The notes: generated from the letters alone by a model not told the origin. A stretch of 64,000 nt of DNA from Bacteroidales bacterium UBA1180 (GCA_002310195.1 DBYS01000001.1:112945-176944), one strand, 5' to 3'. Positions 18,383 through 26,994 are shown, counted from the stretch's first letter. Made by a program: numbers and translations.

Positions 18383-19509
18383 ATCTTCTTCTCGTACGCG
18401 CGGCGGCGTTTGTGTTGCTTGTGCGGAAACATTTCCCAGTTGGCGATGTTGCGGGTGTTGGTCTCCATGATCGATGTGGTCTCCACACGCTGTATGCCGT
18501 ACTGACGGAAGTACGGGTGCTGCTCAGCTATGATCACGGCATTCACTCCCATTCCCTGATAATCAGGCCGTACACCTATCAGCAGCAGGTCAAACACCTC
18601 CATCTTTTTTGCCCGCAGTGCTCTAAGCAGACTGATCCAACCGAAGGGGAACAGACGGCCTTTGCAACGGCGCAAGGCGTGAGATATATCCGGCATACCC
18701 AGACCCACACCTACAATCTCGTTCTTGTCGTTGACTACGATAGTCACAAAATCGAAGTTCAGCAGTGGGAAATACACCTGCTTGTAGTGTTCCTTCTGCC
18801 GCGGCGTCATCGGCTGGAAGTTGTATAGCTTCTGGTACGCCTCATCGAGCATATCCATATACTCCATCCCGAACTTGCGCTCCAGCTCCTTGCTGGAATG
18901 CACTTTCTCCACGCGCAGGTGGTAGCGCTCACGCACGAGTTTGTCGATGCGGAGAACACGCTCCGGTGTCTCGCACTGGGCTTGAAGTTGCATCTCTATC
19001 CAGTCGTTCTCCTTCTTCAGACCATAAGCCTCCATGTGGCGCTCGTAGTACGGGAAGTTGTATAGCGATGCCATCGGTGCCAGATACTCGAACCCCTCTA
19101 TCAGCAATCCTTCATAATCCCAATCGGTGAATCCCACCGGACCGTTGAGCGAATCCATACCCTTGCTCTTGCCCCACGCTACGACCGCGTCAAGCAAAGC
19201 TTGACTCACTTCGGTATCATCGACAAAATCAATCCACCCGAAGCGCACCTTCCTGACTCCCCACTGCTCGTTGGCAACGCGGTTGATGATACCCGCTATA
19301 CGTCCTACAATCTTGCCGTCACGATATGCGAGGTACTGCACCGACTCGCACACATCGTACGAAGGATTCTTCTTCGGGTCAAACGTATGCATCTCATCGA
19401 GTATCAGCCGAGGGCAGAACTCCTTGCAATCCTTGTACAGGTCGTTGTAGAACTTAACGAACTGGTACAGCTGCCATTTGCTCTTAACTTCTTGTATTAC
19501 AACTGCCAT
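18379..19509 (-). CDS. GNAT-like N-acetyltransferase family protein
   Basis: 376 residues. The ATG at 19509 is chosen over the one at 19524 because AGAGG lies just before it. The C-terminal half carries GNAT features: FVTIVVNDKNEIVGVGLGMP and LIGVRPDYQGMGVNAVII (acetyl-CoA loop), then ETTSIMETNTRNIANWE. The N-terminal half has YLAYRDGKIVGRIAGIINR, a second GNAT-like strand pattern, so it may be a double-GNAT fold. Similar 370-380 residue proteins are common in Bacteroidetes with no assigned substrate. It leads an operon with the Fur-like regulator and the YugP-like peptidase. Confidence 0.8.
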   Translation of the reverse strand: MAVVIQEVKSKWQLYQFVKFYNDLYKDCKEFCPRLILDEMHTFDPKKNPSYDVCESVQYLAYRDGKIVGRIAGIINRVANEQWGVRKVRFGWIDFVDDTEVSQALLDAVVAWGKSKGMDSLNGPVGFTDWDYEGLLIEGFEYLAPMASLYNFPYYERHMEAYGLKKENDWIEMQLQAQCETPERVLRIDKLVRERYHLRVEKVHSSKELERKFGMEYMDMLDEAYQKLYNFQPMTPRQKEHYKQVYFPLLNFDFVTIVVNDKNEIVGVGLGMPDISHALRRCKGRLFPFGWISLLRALRAKKMEVFDLLLIGVRPDYQGMGVNAVIIAEQHPYFRQYGIQRVETTSIMETNTRNIANWEMFPHKQHKRRRAYEKKI

Positions 19510-19535
19510 AAGCCTCTGTTGCATTTAACGGGACG

Positions 19536-19567
19536 CAAAGGTACAAAAAATATTTGACATTTGCAAA
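19536..19567 (-). promoter_or_regulatory. Promoter of the GNAT-fur-peptidase operon
   Basis: Minus strand TTTG, 20 bases, TACCTTTG: a full match to the Bacteroidetes consensus. The start codon at 19509 is about 27 bases from the -7 box. Confidence 0.85.
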
Positions 19568-19608
19568 TGTATTGGGATTTTTCTGCCGATTATGGCAAAT
19601 ATTTGTCT

Positions 19609-20670
19609 CTAATAATGAATTGTAGTAATAATCGGATAATGGTCGGAGTAATCGACATGAGGAATATCAAAATCCGAGGCGGTCAGGGACTTGCTATGCA
19701 ATATATAGTCGATACGGATACCTATGCGCCGCTTGACAAACGTGTGCCCGAGATTGCCGTTCGATGACTCAAGAAACGCGTCACGCAATCCGCTCTGCAG
19801 GACACGGTACGTGTAACTGACCGGCGTGGTGTTCATGTCACCTACCACCAGCACGGGGTACGGCGAACGGGATACATCGTCGCGCAAGGCTTTAGCCTGA
19901 CGGATACGCAGTTCGGAAGCACGCTCCAGCTTGTCGGAGGTCTCCAGTACAGTTGCCTCCGCCTCTGAGAGCGAGGGAGCAAGCGAGCCCAGCGACAGAC
20001 GGTTGGATTCAAGATGGTTGATGTACAGTCTCAGCGTGTCGGTAGGCAATACAAGATCGCACACGGAGGTGATGTTGCCCTTCGACTCATAGCGCAAGGT
20101 GTGCTTGTCGATAAGCGGGTAACGGCTGAACACCGCATTTCCGTACTGGCGGCGGGAGTTGTAGATCTTGAAGTCGAAGTACGTATAGGGATACATGCTC
20201 AGCGCCTCTTTCAGTTCCGCCAAAGTCAGGTAATCACTGGACTTGAGCACCTCCACCTCCTGCAGACACACCACATCCGGCTGCGTGCGTTGGATATACT
20301 GTATCACTCTGTTCTGCTTGGGTTTGAGCCCCTTACCCATCAAGTGCGAGTTGTAACTCATCAAAGTGAACGAGTTAGGCAGTTCGCGTTTCGGGAAACA
20401 CAGTGCCTTGTGCGACAGCGTATAACTGATCGGTGCAATGCACAATAGCAGCATCACCACGGTCAACCACGCCCAACGGCGGTACTTGGTGAACAGCAGC
20501 GACACTCCACATAACAATTCCAACGCTATCAGCCATTCAAACGCCAAACCGAGCCACGCAGGTATAGGCAAGGCTGATGGCGGGATATACACGCCCAGCA
20601 CTACTGCAAGCAGTGCCAGAGAGGTCAATATGTGCAGGATCAGTATGATCATGGGTGTGTACTCCGCCAT
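19609..20670 (-). CDS. Membrane-anchored endonuclease/exonuclease/phosphatase family protein
   Basis: 353 residues. Three membrane helices in the first 90 residues (IILILHILTSLALLAVVLGV, LALELLCGVSLLF-like, WLTVVMLLLCIAPISYTL), then an EEP domain: VVCLQEVEVL (metal-binding Glu), YINHLESNRL, VLVVGDMNTTPVSYTYR (Asp/Asn) and HVDYSDHYPIITTI (catalytic His). The EEP fold acts on phosphodiesters or phosphate monoesters; the facing side is probably periplasmic given the helices. It is the last gene of the PASTA-rluD-porX operon. The exact start is uncertain: the ATG at 20670 sits at the loop of a palindrome, and an ATG at 20652 follows a GGCGGAG stretch. Confidence 0.85.
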   Translation of the reverse strand: MAEYTPMIILILHILTSLALLAVVLGVYIPPSALPIPAWLGLAFEWLIALELLCGVSLLFTKYRRWAWLTVVMLLLCIAPISYTLSHKALCFPKRELPNSFTLMSYNSHLMGKGLKPKQNRVIQYIQRTQPDVVCLQEVEVLKSSDYLTLAELKEALSMYPYTYFDFKIYNSRRQYGNAVFSRYPLIDKHTLRYESKGNITSVCDLVLPTDTLRLYINHLESNRLSLGSLAPSLSEAEATVLETSDKLERASELRIRQAKALRDDVSRSPYPVLVVGDMNTTPVSYTYRVLQSGLRDAFLESSNGNLGHTFVKRRIGIRIDYILHSKSLTASDFDIPHVDYSDHYPIITTIHY

Positions 20671-20682
20671 ATTTGGCGGAGA
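20663..20682 (-). repeat. Perfect 8-bp palindrome at the porX / EEP gene junction
   Basis: CTCCGCCA-AATA-TGGCGGAG lies between the porX stop and the EEP coding region, and its loop/stem border contains the first possible ATG of the EEP gene. As RNA it would form a strong hairpin that hides that start. No T-tract follows. Confidence 0.6.
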
Positions 20683-20690
20683 GATTGCTG

Positions 20691-22229
20691 TTACTTAGGC
20701 TGCAGATGAACCAGCGGAATGATCATCTCCTCCATCGATATGCCGCCGTGCTGGAAGGTGTCACGGTAGTACTGCGCATAATAGTTGAAGTTGTTCGGAT
20801 AACCGAAGAACATGTTTCCCGTGCAGAACGCGTAGGTGCTGCTCAGGTTAGGCGCAGGCAGACCTACCTTCTGCGGTTTGGCAATCTCAAAGATACTCTT
20901 ATCCTGGAACGACAGCGACTTGCCGACCTTGTAGCGGAGGTTGGTGTTGGTGTTCTTGTCCGCCACGATCTGCACAGGCTCGCTAACTCGTATCGTGCCA
21001 TGATCGGTCGTGAGAATCAGTTCATAGCCCAGAGCGGCAACCTGACGGAAGAGTTCAAGTATAGGCGAGTGCCTGAACCACGATAGCGTCAGACTGTGAT
21101 ATGCCGCCTCGTCAGGCGCCAGTTCACGCATCATCTTCGAGTCAGTACGGGAGTGCGAGAGCATGTCGATGAAGTTCACAACAGCAATGTTCAGCGGGGT
21201 GTTCAGTCCTTTGAGTTGACGGATGACCCGTTCGCAGTAGTCCGACTCGTTGATCTTGAAGTACGAGTATTCGTCACGCCGGCGGAAACGCTGCAGCATC
21301 GTGCCCACAAGCTCGTTCTCATACTTGTTCTTCGTTTCCTCATCACCCTCTTCCACCCAGTACTCGGGATACTGCTGCTGTATCTGCAGCGGCATCAGGC
21401 CGGAGAAGATGGCGTTACGCGCGTACTGCGTAGCCGTAGGCAGGATCGACGAGTAGGGCTGCTCGTCCTGCACAGTGAAGAACTCCGCCAACAGCGGCTG
21501 GATCGACTTCCACTGCGAGTAACGGAAGTTATCCACCACTACTACCCACACCCGTTTGCCTGCATCCAGTAGTGGGAACACTGCCTTGCGGAACACATCG
21601 GTGCTCAGCATCGGACGATCTTCGGGACGCTCGAACCACTGCTCGTAGTTTTGGCGGATGAACTTGGCGAAGGCTGCGTTCGCCTCTTTGCGCTGCATTG
21701 ACAGGAGCTCGGCCATCGATGAGTTGGCATCCTGCAGACGCAGCTCCCACTGCGTGAGCGTACGTTCGATAGCCGCAAACTCGTCGAACGTGCGGGCAGT
21801 GTTGATCATATAGGTGATGTCGGAGAACTCCTGACGGTAGTTGGCATTGGTGTGCTCCTCTACTATCTGCTTGCTATGCACATGCTTCTTCAGGCAGAGC
21901 AGGATCTGGCTGGGGTTGACGGGTTTGATCAGATAGTCGGCAATCTGCTGACCGATAGCCTGCTCCATAATCCGCTCCTCTTCGGATTTGGTGATCATCA
22001 CCACGGGCAGTTCAGGGTGCGCCTCTTTGAGAATCTGCAGCGTCTCTATGCCCGACAGGCCGGGCATCTGTTCGTCGAGGAACACGATATCCACTGCGCG
22101 CTGCTTGCACGCATCGATAGCATCCTGACCGCTCATAGCGGGGATGATTTCGTAACCCTTGCTGGACAGGTAGATGATATACGGCTTGAGGAGATCAATC
22201 TCGTCGTCCGCCCAAACGATAGTATTCAT
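20691..22229 (-). CDS. porX: PorX, T9SS response regulator with PglZ domain
   Basis: 512 residues, the usual PorX size. The receiver domain (1-120) has acidic pocket ADDE (7-10), phospho-acceptor Asp52 in VFLDEQMPG, Thr/Ser at VVMITKSEEE and Lys at YLIKPVNP. A helical linker follows (about 130-200), then a PglZ / alkaline-phosphatase-like domain with VVVVDNFRYSQW, NFIDMLSHSRTD and LILTTDHGTIRV, which hold zinc-binding Asp and His residues. In Porphyromonas PorX, with the kinase PorY, controls T9SS genes and has phosphodiesterase activity. PorY is not in the window. The gene sits between rluD and the EEP gene, 14 bases after rluD. Confidence 0.93.
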   Translation of the reverse strand: MNTIVWADDEIDLLKPYIIYLSSKGYEIIPAMSGQDAIDACKQRAVDIVFLDEQMPGLSGIETLQILKEAHPELPVVMITKSEEERIMEQAIGQQIADYLIKPVNPSQILLCLKKHVHSKQIVEEHTNANYRQEFSDITYMINTARTFDEFAAIERTLTQWELRLQDANSSMAELLSMQRKEANAAFAKFIRQNYEQWFERPEDRPMLSTDVFRKAVFPLLDAGKRVWVVVVDNFRYSQWKSIQPLLAEFFTVQDEQPYSSILPTATQYARNAIFSGLMPLQIQQQYPEYWVEEGDEETKNKYENELVGTMLQRFRRRDEYSYFKINESDYCERVIRQLKGLNTPLNIAVVNFIDMLSHSRTDSKMMRELAPDEAAYHSLTLSWFRHSPILELFRQVAALGYELILTTDHGTIRVSEPVQIVADKNTNTNLRYKVGKSLSFQDKSIFEIAKPQKVGLPAPNLSSTYAFCTGNMFFGYPNNFNYYAQYYRDTFQHGGISMEEMIIPLVHLQPK

Positions 22230-22236
22230 ATAGCAA

Positions 22237-22262
22237 TCAGTTTTCAGTCGTCAGTATTCAGT
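22237..22262. repeat. Heptamer repeat TCAGTNN, four copies
   Basis: TCAGT recurs every 7 bases at 22237, 22244, 22251 and 22258, across the 3' end of rluD and the gap before porX. A shorter run of the same type lies at 40199-40217 between proS and rdgB. Confidence 0.7.
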
Positions 22263-23329
22263 GTGTTCATCTGATAGTTGCGCCATTTGTCGATCACAGC
22301 GGCAAAGTCCGGTGCCCACGGGCTGTCGAAATGCATCTGCTCGCCTGTACGCGGATGAACGAACCCCAGAGTCTTGGCGTGCAGCACTTGCCGCGGACAA
22401 AGTGCAAAGCAGTTGTGTATGTACTGTGCGTACTTCTGAGTGCGCAACCCTTTCCGAATGACGGTACCACCGTACTTCTCGTCCGCAAACAACGGATGGC
22501 CTATATGCGCCATGTGTACGCGTATCTGGTGTGTGCGGCCGGTCTCCAACCTGCATTCCACAAGCGTCACATACGGATAGCGCTCCAGTACACGGTAGTG
22601 CGTCACGGCGTTCTTGGCCAGCGGATTATCCTCGAGCGACCATACACGGTAGATCGTCCTGTCGCGGTTATCACGAGCCAGTGCACCGTCAATCGTTCCT
22701 TCGTTCTCGTCGAACGTACCCCACACCAGTGCATTATACGTGCGCTCGGTGGTGTGGTGGAAGAACTGCATACCAAGATTGGTCTTCGCCTCCGCCGTCT
22801 TGGCTATCAGCAGCAGCCCCGATGTGTCCTTGTCGATACGGTGCACCAGACCGATATCCGGATTATTCATATCAATATCCTTGCCACACTGCTGAAAGTG
22901 GTATGCCAGGGCGTGCAGGAGTGTATGTTCGTAATTGCCGTGGCCGGGATGAACAACCAGTCCTGCAGGTTTGTTCACCACCAGCAGATCATCATCCTCA
23001 TACACTATATCCAGCGGTATAGGTTCGGGCTGTATAGTGAAGTCGTGCGGCTCATGACTGAGGAGCACCTGTATGGTCTCCCCGGGTTTGACCTTGTAAC
23101 TGCTGCTGACGATCTTGCCGTTTACGAGAATCTGTTCGGCATCTGCTGCCTGCTGAATACGACTACGCGAGGTACCGGGTATATGCTCGGCAAGGTATTT
23201 ATCCACTCGCACAGGTGTCTGGCCTTTGTCGACCACACACTCAAAGCGAACGAACAGCTCGTCCTGCCCGTCAAAGGCATCGGGGTTCACAAGACCTTCG
23301 ATGCGTACGGTATCATCGGCAATTTGCAT
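22244..23329 (-). CDS. rluD: RluD-family 23S rRNA pseudouridine synthase
   Basis: 361 residues. An S4 RNA-binding domain lies at about 38-95 (VDKYLAEHIPGTSRSRIQQ, ILVNGKIV). The RluA-type catalytic domain has LVHRIDKDTSGLLL with the catalytic Asp166, followed by RTYNALVWG and LETGRTHQIRVHMAHIGHP. RluD converts uridines in 23S rRNA helix 69 to pseudouridine. The order PASTA protein then rluD is common in Bacteroidetes. The gap to the PASTA gene is 18 bases. Confidence 0.92.
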   Translation of the reverse strand: MQIADDTVRIEGLVNPDAFDGQDELFVRFECVVDKGQTPVRVDKYLAEHIPGTSRSRIQQAADAEQILVNGKIVSSSYKVKPGETIQVLLSHEPHDFTIQPEPIPLDIVYEDDDLLVVNKPAGLVVHPGHGNYEHTLLHALAYHFQQCGKDIDMNNPDIGLVHRIDKDTSGLLLIAKTAEAKTNLGMQFFHHTTERTYNALVWGTFDENEGTIDGALARDNRDRTIYRVWSLEDNPLAKNAVTHYRVLERYPYVTLVECRLETGRTHQIRVHMAHIGHPLFADEKYGGTVIRKGLRTQKYAQYIHNCFALCPRQVLHAKTLGFVHPRTGEQMHFDSPWAPDFAAVIDKWRNYQMNTLNTDD

Positions 23330-23347
23330 AGACGCGTCAGGTCGTGA

Positions 23348-24166
23348 TTAGAAGAATTTCTCGTCGTTCTGCTGTGGCTGATCGGTGGTGATCGCACGCT
23401 CTATATCCGTTGTGAGGCGGATATTTACAGTCGATCCTTCCTGCAGTGTTGCGCCTTCGGTGGGTGATTGGTGGTAGATGATGTACTTCTCCAAGTTCTC
23501 CGGCGTAGGCTCCACATCGTAGGTGTAAGCGCCGATAGTCAGACCGATCTTCAGCAGGTTGGTTCGTGCTTGCGAGAGTGTCTGACCTAACAAGTTAGGT
23601 ACTACTACAGTGCTGTTTCCCTGTCTGCGACCGATCACCAGGGTCACGCCAGATCCTTCGGGCAGACGTGTTCCTTCGTTCAAGCTGCGACCTCCGGCAC
23701 GCACGTCGAGCACGTTATCGGGATAGAGCGATGGCTCATATTCGACCTTAGCCACACGCAGACCGATGGAGCGGAGCGTAGCCTCAGCCTGACGATACGA
23801 CACATCGTGAAGTTCTGGCAGAGGTATGAGTTGCTTCGTACGCGCGTTCATTACTACATACACCGGCCGGTCGGGTTTGGCGTGCGAGTGCGCCGGCGGC
23901 GTCTGCTCCACTACCGTGCCGAGAGGCGCTTTGTCGGAGTACGTCGAGTCAACTACCACAAGGTACATACTGCTGCCACGCAGCACGATCTCCGCCTCCT
24001 CCTGCGTCATTCCTATTACCTCGGGGATAGTCACTTCCTTGCCATGCAAGGTGTAATGCTTAAGCCAAATCACTACGCCCACGAATAACACCGCCGCTAC
24101 TGCAACGGCAATGAGAATGTTAATAACGACAAATTTTGTCGCCGACTTAGGTGATTGCTCTTTCAC
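23348..24166 (-). CDS. PASTA-domain membrane protein (no kinase domain)
   Basis: 272 residues. One membrane helix at about 13-35, then three PASTA repeats of about 70 residues: VTIPEVIGMTQEEAEIVL, IPLPELHDVSYRQAEATL and VVVPNLLGQTLSQARTNL. PASTA repeats bind muropeptides or act as spacers in Firmicute Ser/Thr kinases and PBPs; in Bacteroidetes this stand-alone form sits beside rluD. A periplasmic cell-wall role is inferred. It is the first gene of the operon with rluD, porX and the EEP protein. Confidence 0.88.
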   Translation of the reverse strand: MKEQSPKSATKFVVINILIAVAVAAVLFVGVVIWLKHYTLHGKEVTIPEVIGMTQEEAEIVLRGSSMYLVVVDSTYSDKAPLGTVVEQTPPAHSHAKPDRPVYVVMNARTKQLIPLPELHDVSYRQAEATLRSIGLRVAKVEYEPSLYPDNVLDVRAGGRSLNEGTRLPEGSGVTLVIGRRQGNSTVVVPNLLGQTLSQARTNLLKIGLTIGAYTYDVEPTPENLEKYIIYHQSPTEGATLQEGSTVNIRLTTDIERAITTDQPQQNDEKFF

Positions 24167-24193
24167 TTTACTGTATTTTATTGAAATTCGCTA

Positions 24194-24225
24194 CAAAGTT
24201 ACAACATTTTTTGGAAATATGCAAA
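24194..24225 (-). promoter_or_regulatory. Promoter of the PASTA-rluD-porX operon
   Basis: Minus strand TTTG, 20 bases, TAACTTTG. It is interleaved with the plus-strand promoter at 24210-24241, so the two divergent promoters share DNA and probably exclude each other. Confidence 0.85.
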
Positions 24226-24241
24226 AATTATGCTAACTTTG
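24210..24241 (+). promoter_or_regulatory. Promoter of the small Cys-rich lipoprotein gene
   Basis: TTTG (24210-24213), 20 bases, TAACTTTG (24234-24241), a full consensus match, overlapping the opposite promoter of the PASTA operon. Confidence 0.85.
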
Positions 24242-24310
24242 CGATGCTTTTGTGTAAAAAAGCTGAAAATTTTAACCAATACTATAGTAACCCGTTAAAT
24301 TTTAAGCTCT

Positions 24311-24520
24311 ATGAAGAAAGTATTATTCATCGCAGTTATTGCCATGTGTATGGTAGGTTGCTGCAAGAAGGCTGACAAGCAATGTTGCGAAGGTGAGAAG
24401 ACCGAGTGCTGCCAGAAGGCAGAGGAAGCAGCTCCCGCTGCTGAGGCTGAGGCTCCTGCTGCAGAAGAGGCTCCTGCTGAGGCTCCCGCAGAGGCACCCG
24501 CTGAAGCTCCTGCTCAGTAA
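24311..24520 (+). CDS. Small lipoprotein with periodic Cys-Cys pairs and Ala/Pro/Glu tail
   Basis: 69 residues. Signal peptide with lipobox MVGC (Cys17). Cys-Cys pairs fall at 17-18, 25-26 and 33-34, exactly eight residues apart, separated by charged residues. The rest (about 38-69) is a low-complexity run of Ala, Pro and Glu that would be extended and acidic. Strong own promoter and a terminator at 24566-24606, so it is monocistronic. Function unknown; Cys17 would be lipidated, leaving the remaining Cys pairs as possible metal or disulfide sites. Confidence 0.8.
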   Translation: MKKVLFIAVIAMCMVGCCKKADKQCCEGEKTECCQKAEEAAPAAEAEAPAAEEAPAEAPAEAPAEAPAQ

Positions 24521-24565
24521 TCTTACTATTACAGCCGGTCAATGGCAGGCCAACGTTACTGCCGT

Positions 24566-24606
24566 TGATAAAAAAACGGGACTCACTATTGTGTGAGCCC
24601 CGATTT
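24566..24606. terminator. Bidirectional terminator
   Basis: The hairpin CGGGACTCAC...GTGAGCCCCG is followed by ATTTTT on the plus strand and by TTTTTT on the minus strand. It lies between two convergent genes (24311-24520 plus and 24624-26336 minus) and serves both. Confidence 0.85.
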
Positions 24607-24623
24607 TTGTGTACATCTGCGTA

Positions 24624-26336
24624 TTAGCGAACGGTCTGTCCGATTACATTGTAACGTACGCCGTTGTTGTCAAGATACAGTGCACCGTTCTCAAGACTCT
24701 TGACTGCCTTGCCGGCGATCTTCGTGGTCTCTACGGCATCTTTCGGAGCATTGTAAACGAGCTTCAAGGTCGAGCCGAAGTAGGATTTTGCATTAACCTC
24801 AATGCCCTCAGCACTGATCGTTACTGTACCGGAAACAATGTAGTACGGGTTATAGTAACCTTCCTCATCAGCCGGAACGCCTAAGTAGCATGGATAGTCA
24901 TAATCGTCATCACCACCCGGCGATGCGGTGAACGTACCTTCGGCCTCGGAGTCGTTGATCTGATACGTACCGGCAGGAAGACCGGCTTCATCATCATACG
25001 AAGAGGTTACGAACTCCAGATAAGCCCACTCCAGTGCCTCCTCATAGTCGCCTTCCTCGTTATCGGTCAGGATGATATCCACCACGCCGTACTCGGCTGT
25101 GTAGTCCGTAATGGAGATACCCTTGAAGGTGATGTTGAGTGTTGTAGCCTCTTCCGGCTCGTAGTCATAGAACAACTCCTCTTCTTCGCCGCCTCCTTCA
25201 CCTTTCTTCACGGAAACGAAGATGGCGTTTTCTGCCTCAGCCTTGCCGTTATACTCTTTATATACAGCCTTGCAGGTCAGGGTGTCGCCCTCGTCGATGC
25301 CCATCTCTTGGAATTTCTGATTCTCTCCGGCAGCAGTCAGCAAACCATAAACATATACCGAAACCTCATCATTGTCCAACTCAACGAGATCGAAGTTGCC
25401 GTACTTGTTGTACGAACCGTCTTCGTTTGTCTTGATGTTAGCCACGATACCTGTCAGCACGCACGTATCTTTCTTGTTTTTGAGCGAGAGGAACTCGGCA
25501 ATAGTCTTTTCGCCAAGGTTCTGTGCAGGAGCAACATCTTCGCCCTTAGCCAGGATGCCGAACGTGCCGCCGGCTGCAGTCTCGGGGATTGTTACCTCGT
25601 TCTTGGTGTACTTAGTCAGTTTGCCCTTCACCCACACGAGTGCGCCAACGGTCGGAGCCTCAGCAGCGGTCTCGCACTTAACGCGGTAAGCCTCGAAGGT
25701 GTTGGTGCCCCCTTTGGTGTCAGCCATCCAGAACGAAACGTTCTTGTGGCTTGACCACTCTTCCACCATCTCGGTTACATAGCCCTTGATGATTACCTCG
25801 TCCGTTTTGCCTGCCAGTGCTTGTTCAGCAGCCTGTGCGCAGGTCAGAGTGTCAGCAGCTACTTGGCCGCCTTCACCACCTTCACCACCTTGACCACCTT
25901 CGCCACCGCCTTGGCCGCCTTCGCCGCCACCTTCACCAACAGTAACAGAGAATGTGTTCAACTGCAACTGTCCTGTAGCACCCAGTGTAAAGGTGACCGA
26001 AGTAGCCGAACCGGTCCATGTGCCTTGACCGGGCTCTGTAGGATGGGTGTAACTACCCGTTGATGCAGTAGCTGTGTTAAAGGCCTTCTGACCTTGTTTC
26101 TCCCAATTGAAGGTAATAGCCGTAATAGGAGTTGCACTTGCCACTGTAACGGTATTGCTTGCGTAGAGGCGCAAGCCATTGTCATACCATGCGGGGTCGT
26201 TGTTACCGTCACCCTTTGCAAAAGTAACCGTCACGCCATCCTTAGTGACAGAACTGGCACTGGTCAGCGTGAAGTCAATCGCCATCATACTGCCGGCGAA
26301 AAGCACAGCAGCAAAAAAAGAGAAGAATTTCTTCAT
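24624..26336 (-). CDS. Secreted protein with OB-fold domains and Gly/Glu linker
   Basis: 570 residues. Signal peptide (about 1-19, ends MMA). An N-terminal beta domain (20-133) is followed by a linker of Gly, Glu and Gln (about 134-160). Then come two OB-fold-like segments typical of Bacteroidetes secreted proteins: EVIIKGYVTEMVEEWSS...FWMADTKGG (about 175-275) and KDTCVLTGIVANIKTNEDG (about 285-380). A second acidic linker (about 384-396) precedes a beta domain. The chain ends KSLENGALYLDNNGVRYNVIGQTVR-like, a tail also seen in the protein at 47074-47862. Function unknown; it is extracellular or periplasmic. It has its own promoter and terminator. Confidence 0.8.
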   Translation of the reverse strand: MKKFFSFFAAVLFAGSMMAIDFTLTSASSVTKDGVTVTFAKGDGNNDPAWYDNGLRLYASNTVTVASATPITAITFNWEKQGQKAFNTATASTGSYTHPTEPGQGTWTGSATSVTFTLGATGQLQLNTFSVTVGEGGGEGGQGGGEGGQGGEGGEGGQVAADTLTCAQAAEQALAGKTDEVIIKGYVTEMVEEWSSHKNVSFWMADTKGGTNTFEAYRVKCETAAEAPTVGALVWVKGKLTKYTKNEVTIPETAAGGTFGILAKGEDVAPAQNLGEKTIAEFLSLKNKKDTCVLTGIVANIKTNEDGSYNKYGNFDLVELDNDEVSVYVYGLLTAAGENQKFQEMGIDEGDTLTCKAVYKEYNGKAEAENAIFVSVKKGEGGGEEEELFYDYEPEEATTLNITFKGISITDYTAEYGVVDIILTDNEEGDYEEALEWAYLEFVTSSYDDEAGLPAGTYQINDSEAEGTFTASPGGDDDYDYPCYLGVPADEEGYYNPYYIVSGTVTISAEGIEVNAKSYFGSTLKLVYNAPKDAVETTKIAGKAVKSLENGALYLDNNGVRYNVIGQTVR

Positions 26337-26388
26337 GTTTTTGTTTTGTATTTATTGGGTTAAACAATACTTGGGTTGATTGTTGATA

Positions 26389-26420
26389 CAAAGGTACAAC
26401 AATTTTTCTGAATATGCAAA
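26389..26420 (-). promoter_or_regulatory. Promoter of the OB-fold secreted protein gene
   Basis: Minus strand TTTG, 20 bases, TACCTTTG: full consensus, about 53 bases before the ATG at 26336. Confidence 0.85.
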
Positions 26421-26518
26421 TATATTCGGAGATATCCGTCAAAAGGTTGAAAATTGCAAATCAAAATAACAATTTTGCACACAATCATACTGAAAAACAT
26501 ATACACGCGCACCGATTT

Positions 26519-26550
26519 ATTGCATAAGTGAAATAATTGTCGTATCTTTG
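26519..26550 (+). promoter_or_regulatory. Promoter of the 127-residue lipoprotein gene
   Basis: ATTG, 20 bases, TATCTTTG (26543-26550). The -7 box is perfect and the -33 box has one mismatch. Confidence 0.75.
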
Positions 26551-26586
26551 CAGCGTTAATTAATTAACTAAATAAACTATCATTTT

Positions 26587-26970
26587 ATGAAGAAATTATT
26601 TTATGTAGCCATTATGGCACTGGCGGTTGTATTCACAAGCTGTGCAGGCAAATCCGGCAGTAGTGATTTCTACAACAATGGCAAAGAGCCTGAAATCGAT
26701 TTTAACGCAGGCACAGTTAATGGTGTTAAGTACAACGACACTGACAACAAGTGCTGGGTGTACACTACCAAGATTACCGTTGCAGGATTAAGCTCAAAAA
26801 GTTCTGACACGTACATTTGGGGCACCGAATTTGCTATGGTTGCTGCTTGCGAGACTGCAATGTACGTTGCTCATGAAACCCCCCTTACCAAGGCTTCGTA
26901 CACGTACAAAGAAGTTATTGCTGACGAGGAAGGATGCGAGGAGTTGATGGACGAATACAACAAAGACTAA
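26587..26970 (+). CDS. Hypothetical lipoprotein
   Basis: 127 residues. Lipobox TSC (FTSCAG, Cys19). Mature part is short and mixed, with a NGVKYNDTDNKCWVYT stretch and an acidic C-terminus (EEGCEELMDEYNKD). Two further Cys residues (about positions 59 and 98) and one near 118 could pair. Monocistronic, with its own promoter and the terminator at 26995-27024. I do not recognise the family. Confidence 0.75.
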   Translation: MKKLFYVAIMALAVVFTSCAGKSGSSDFYNNGKEPEIDFNAGTVNGVKYNDTDNKCWVYTTKITVAGLSSKSSDTYIWGTEFAMVAACETAMYVAHETPLTKASYTYKEVIADEEGCEELMDEYNKD

Positions 26971-26994
26971 ATCTTTTCTGATTAGTTAGCACAA

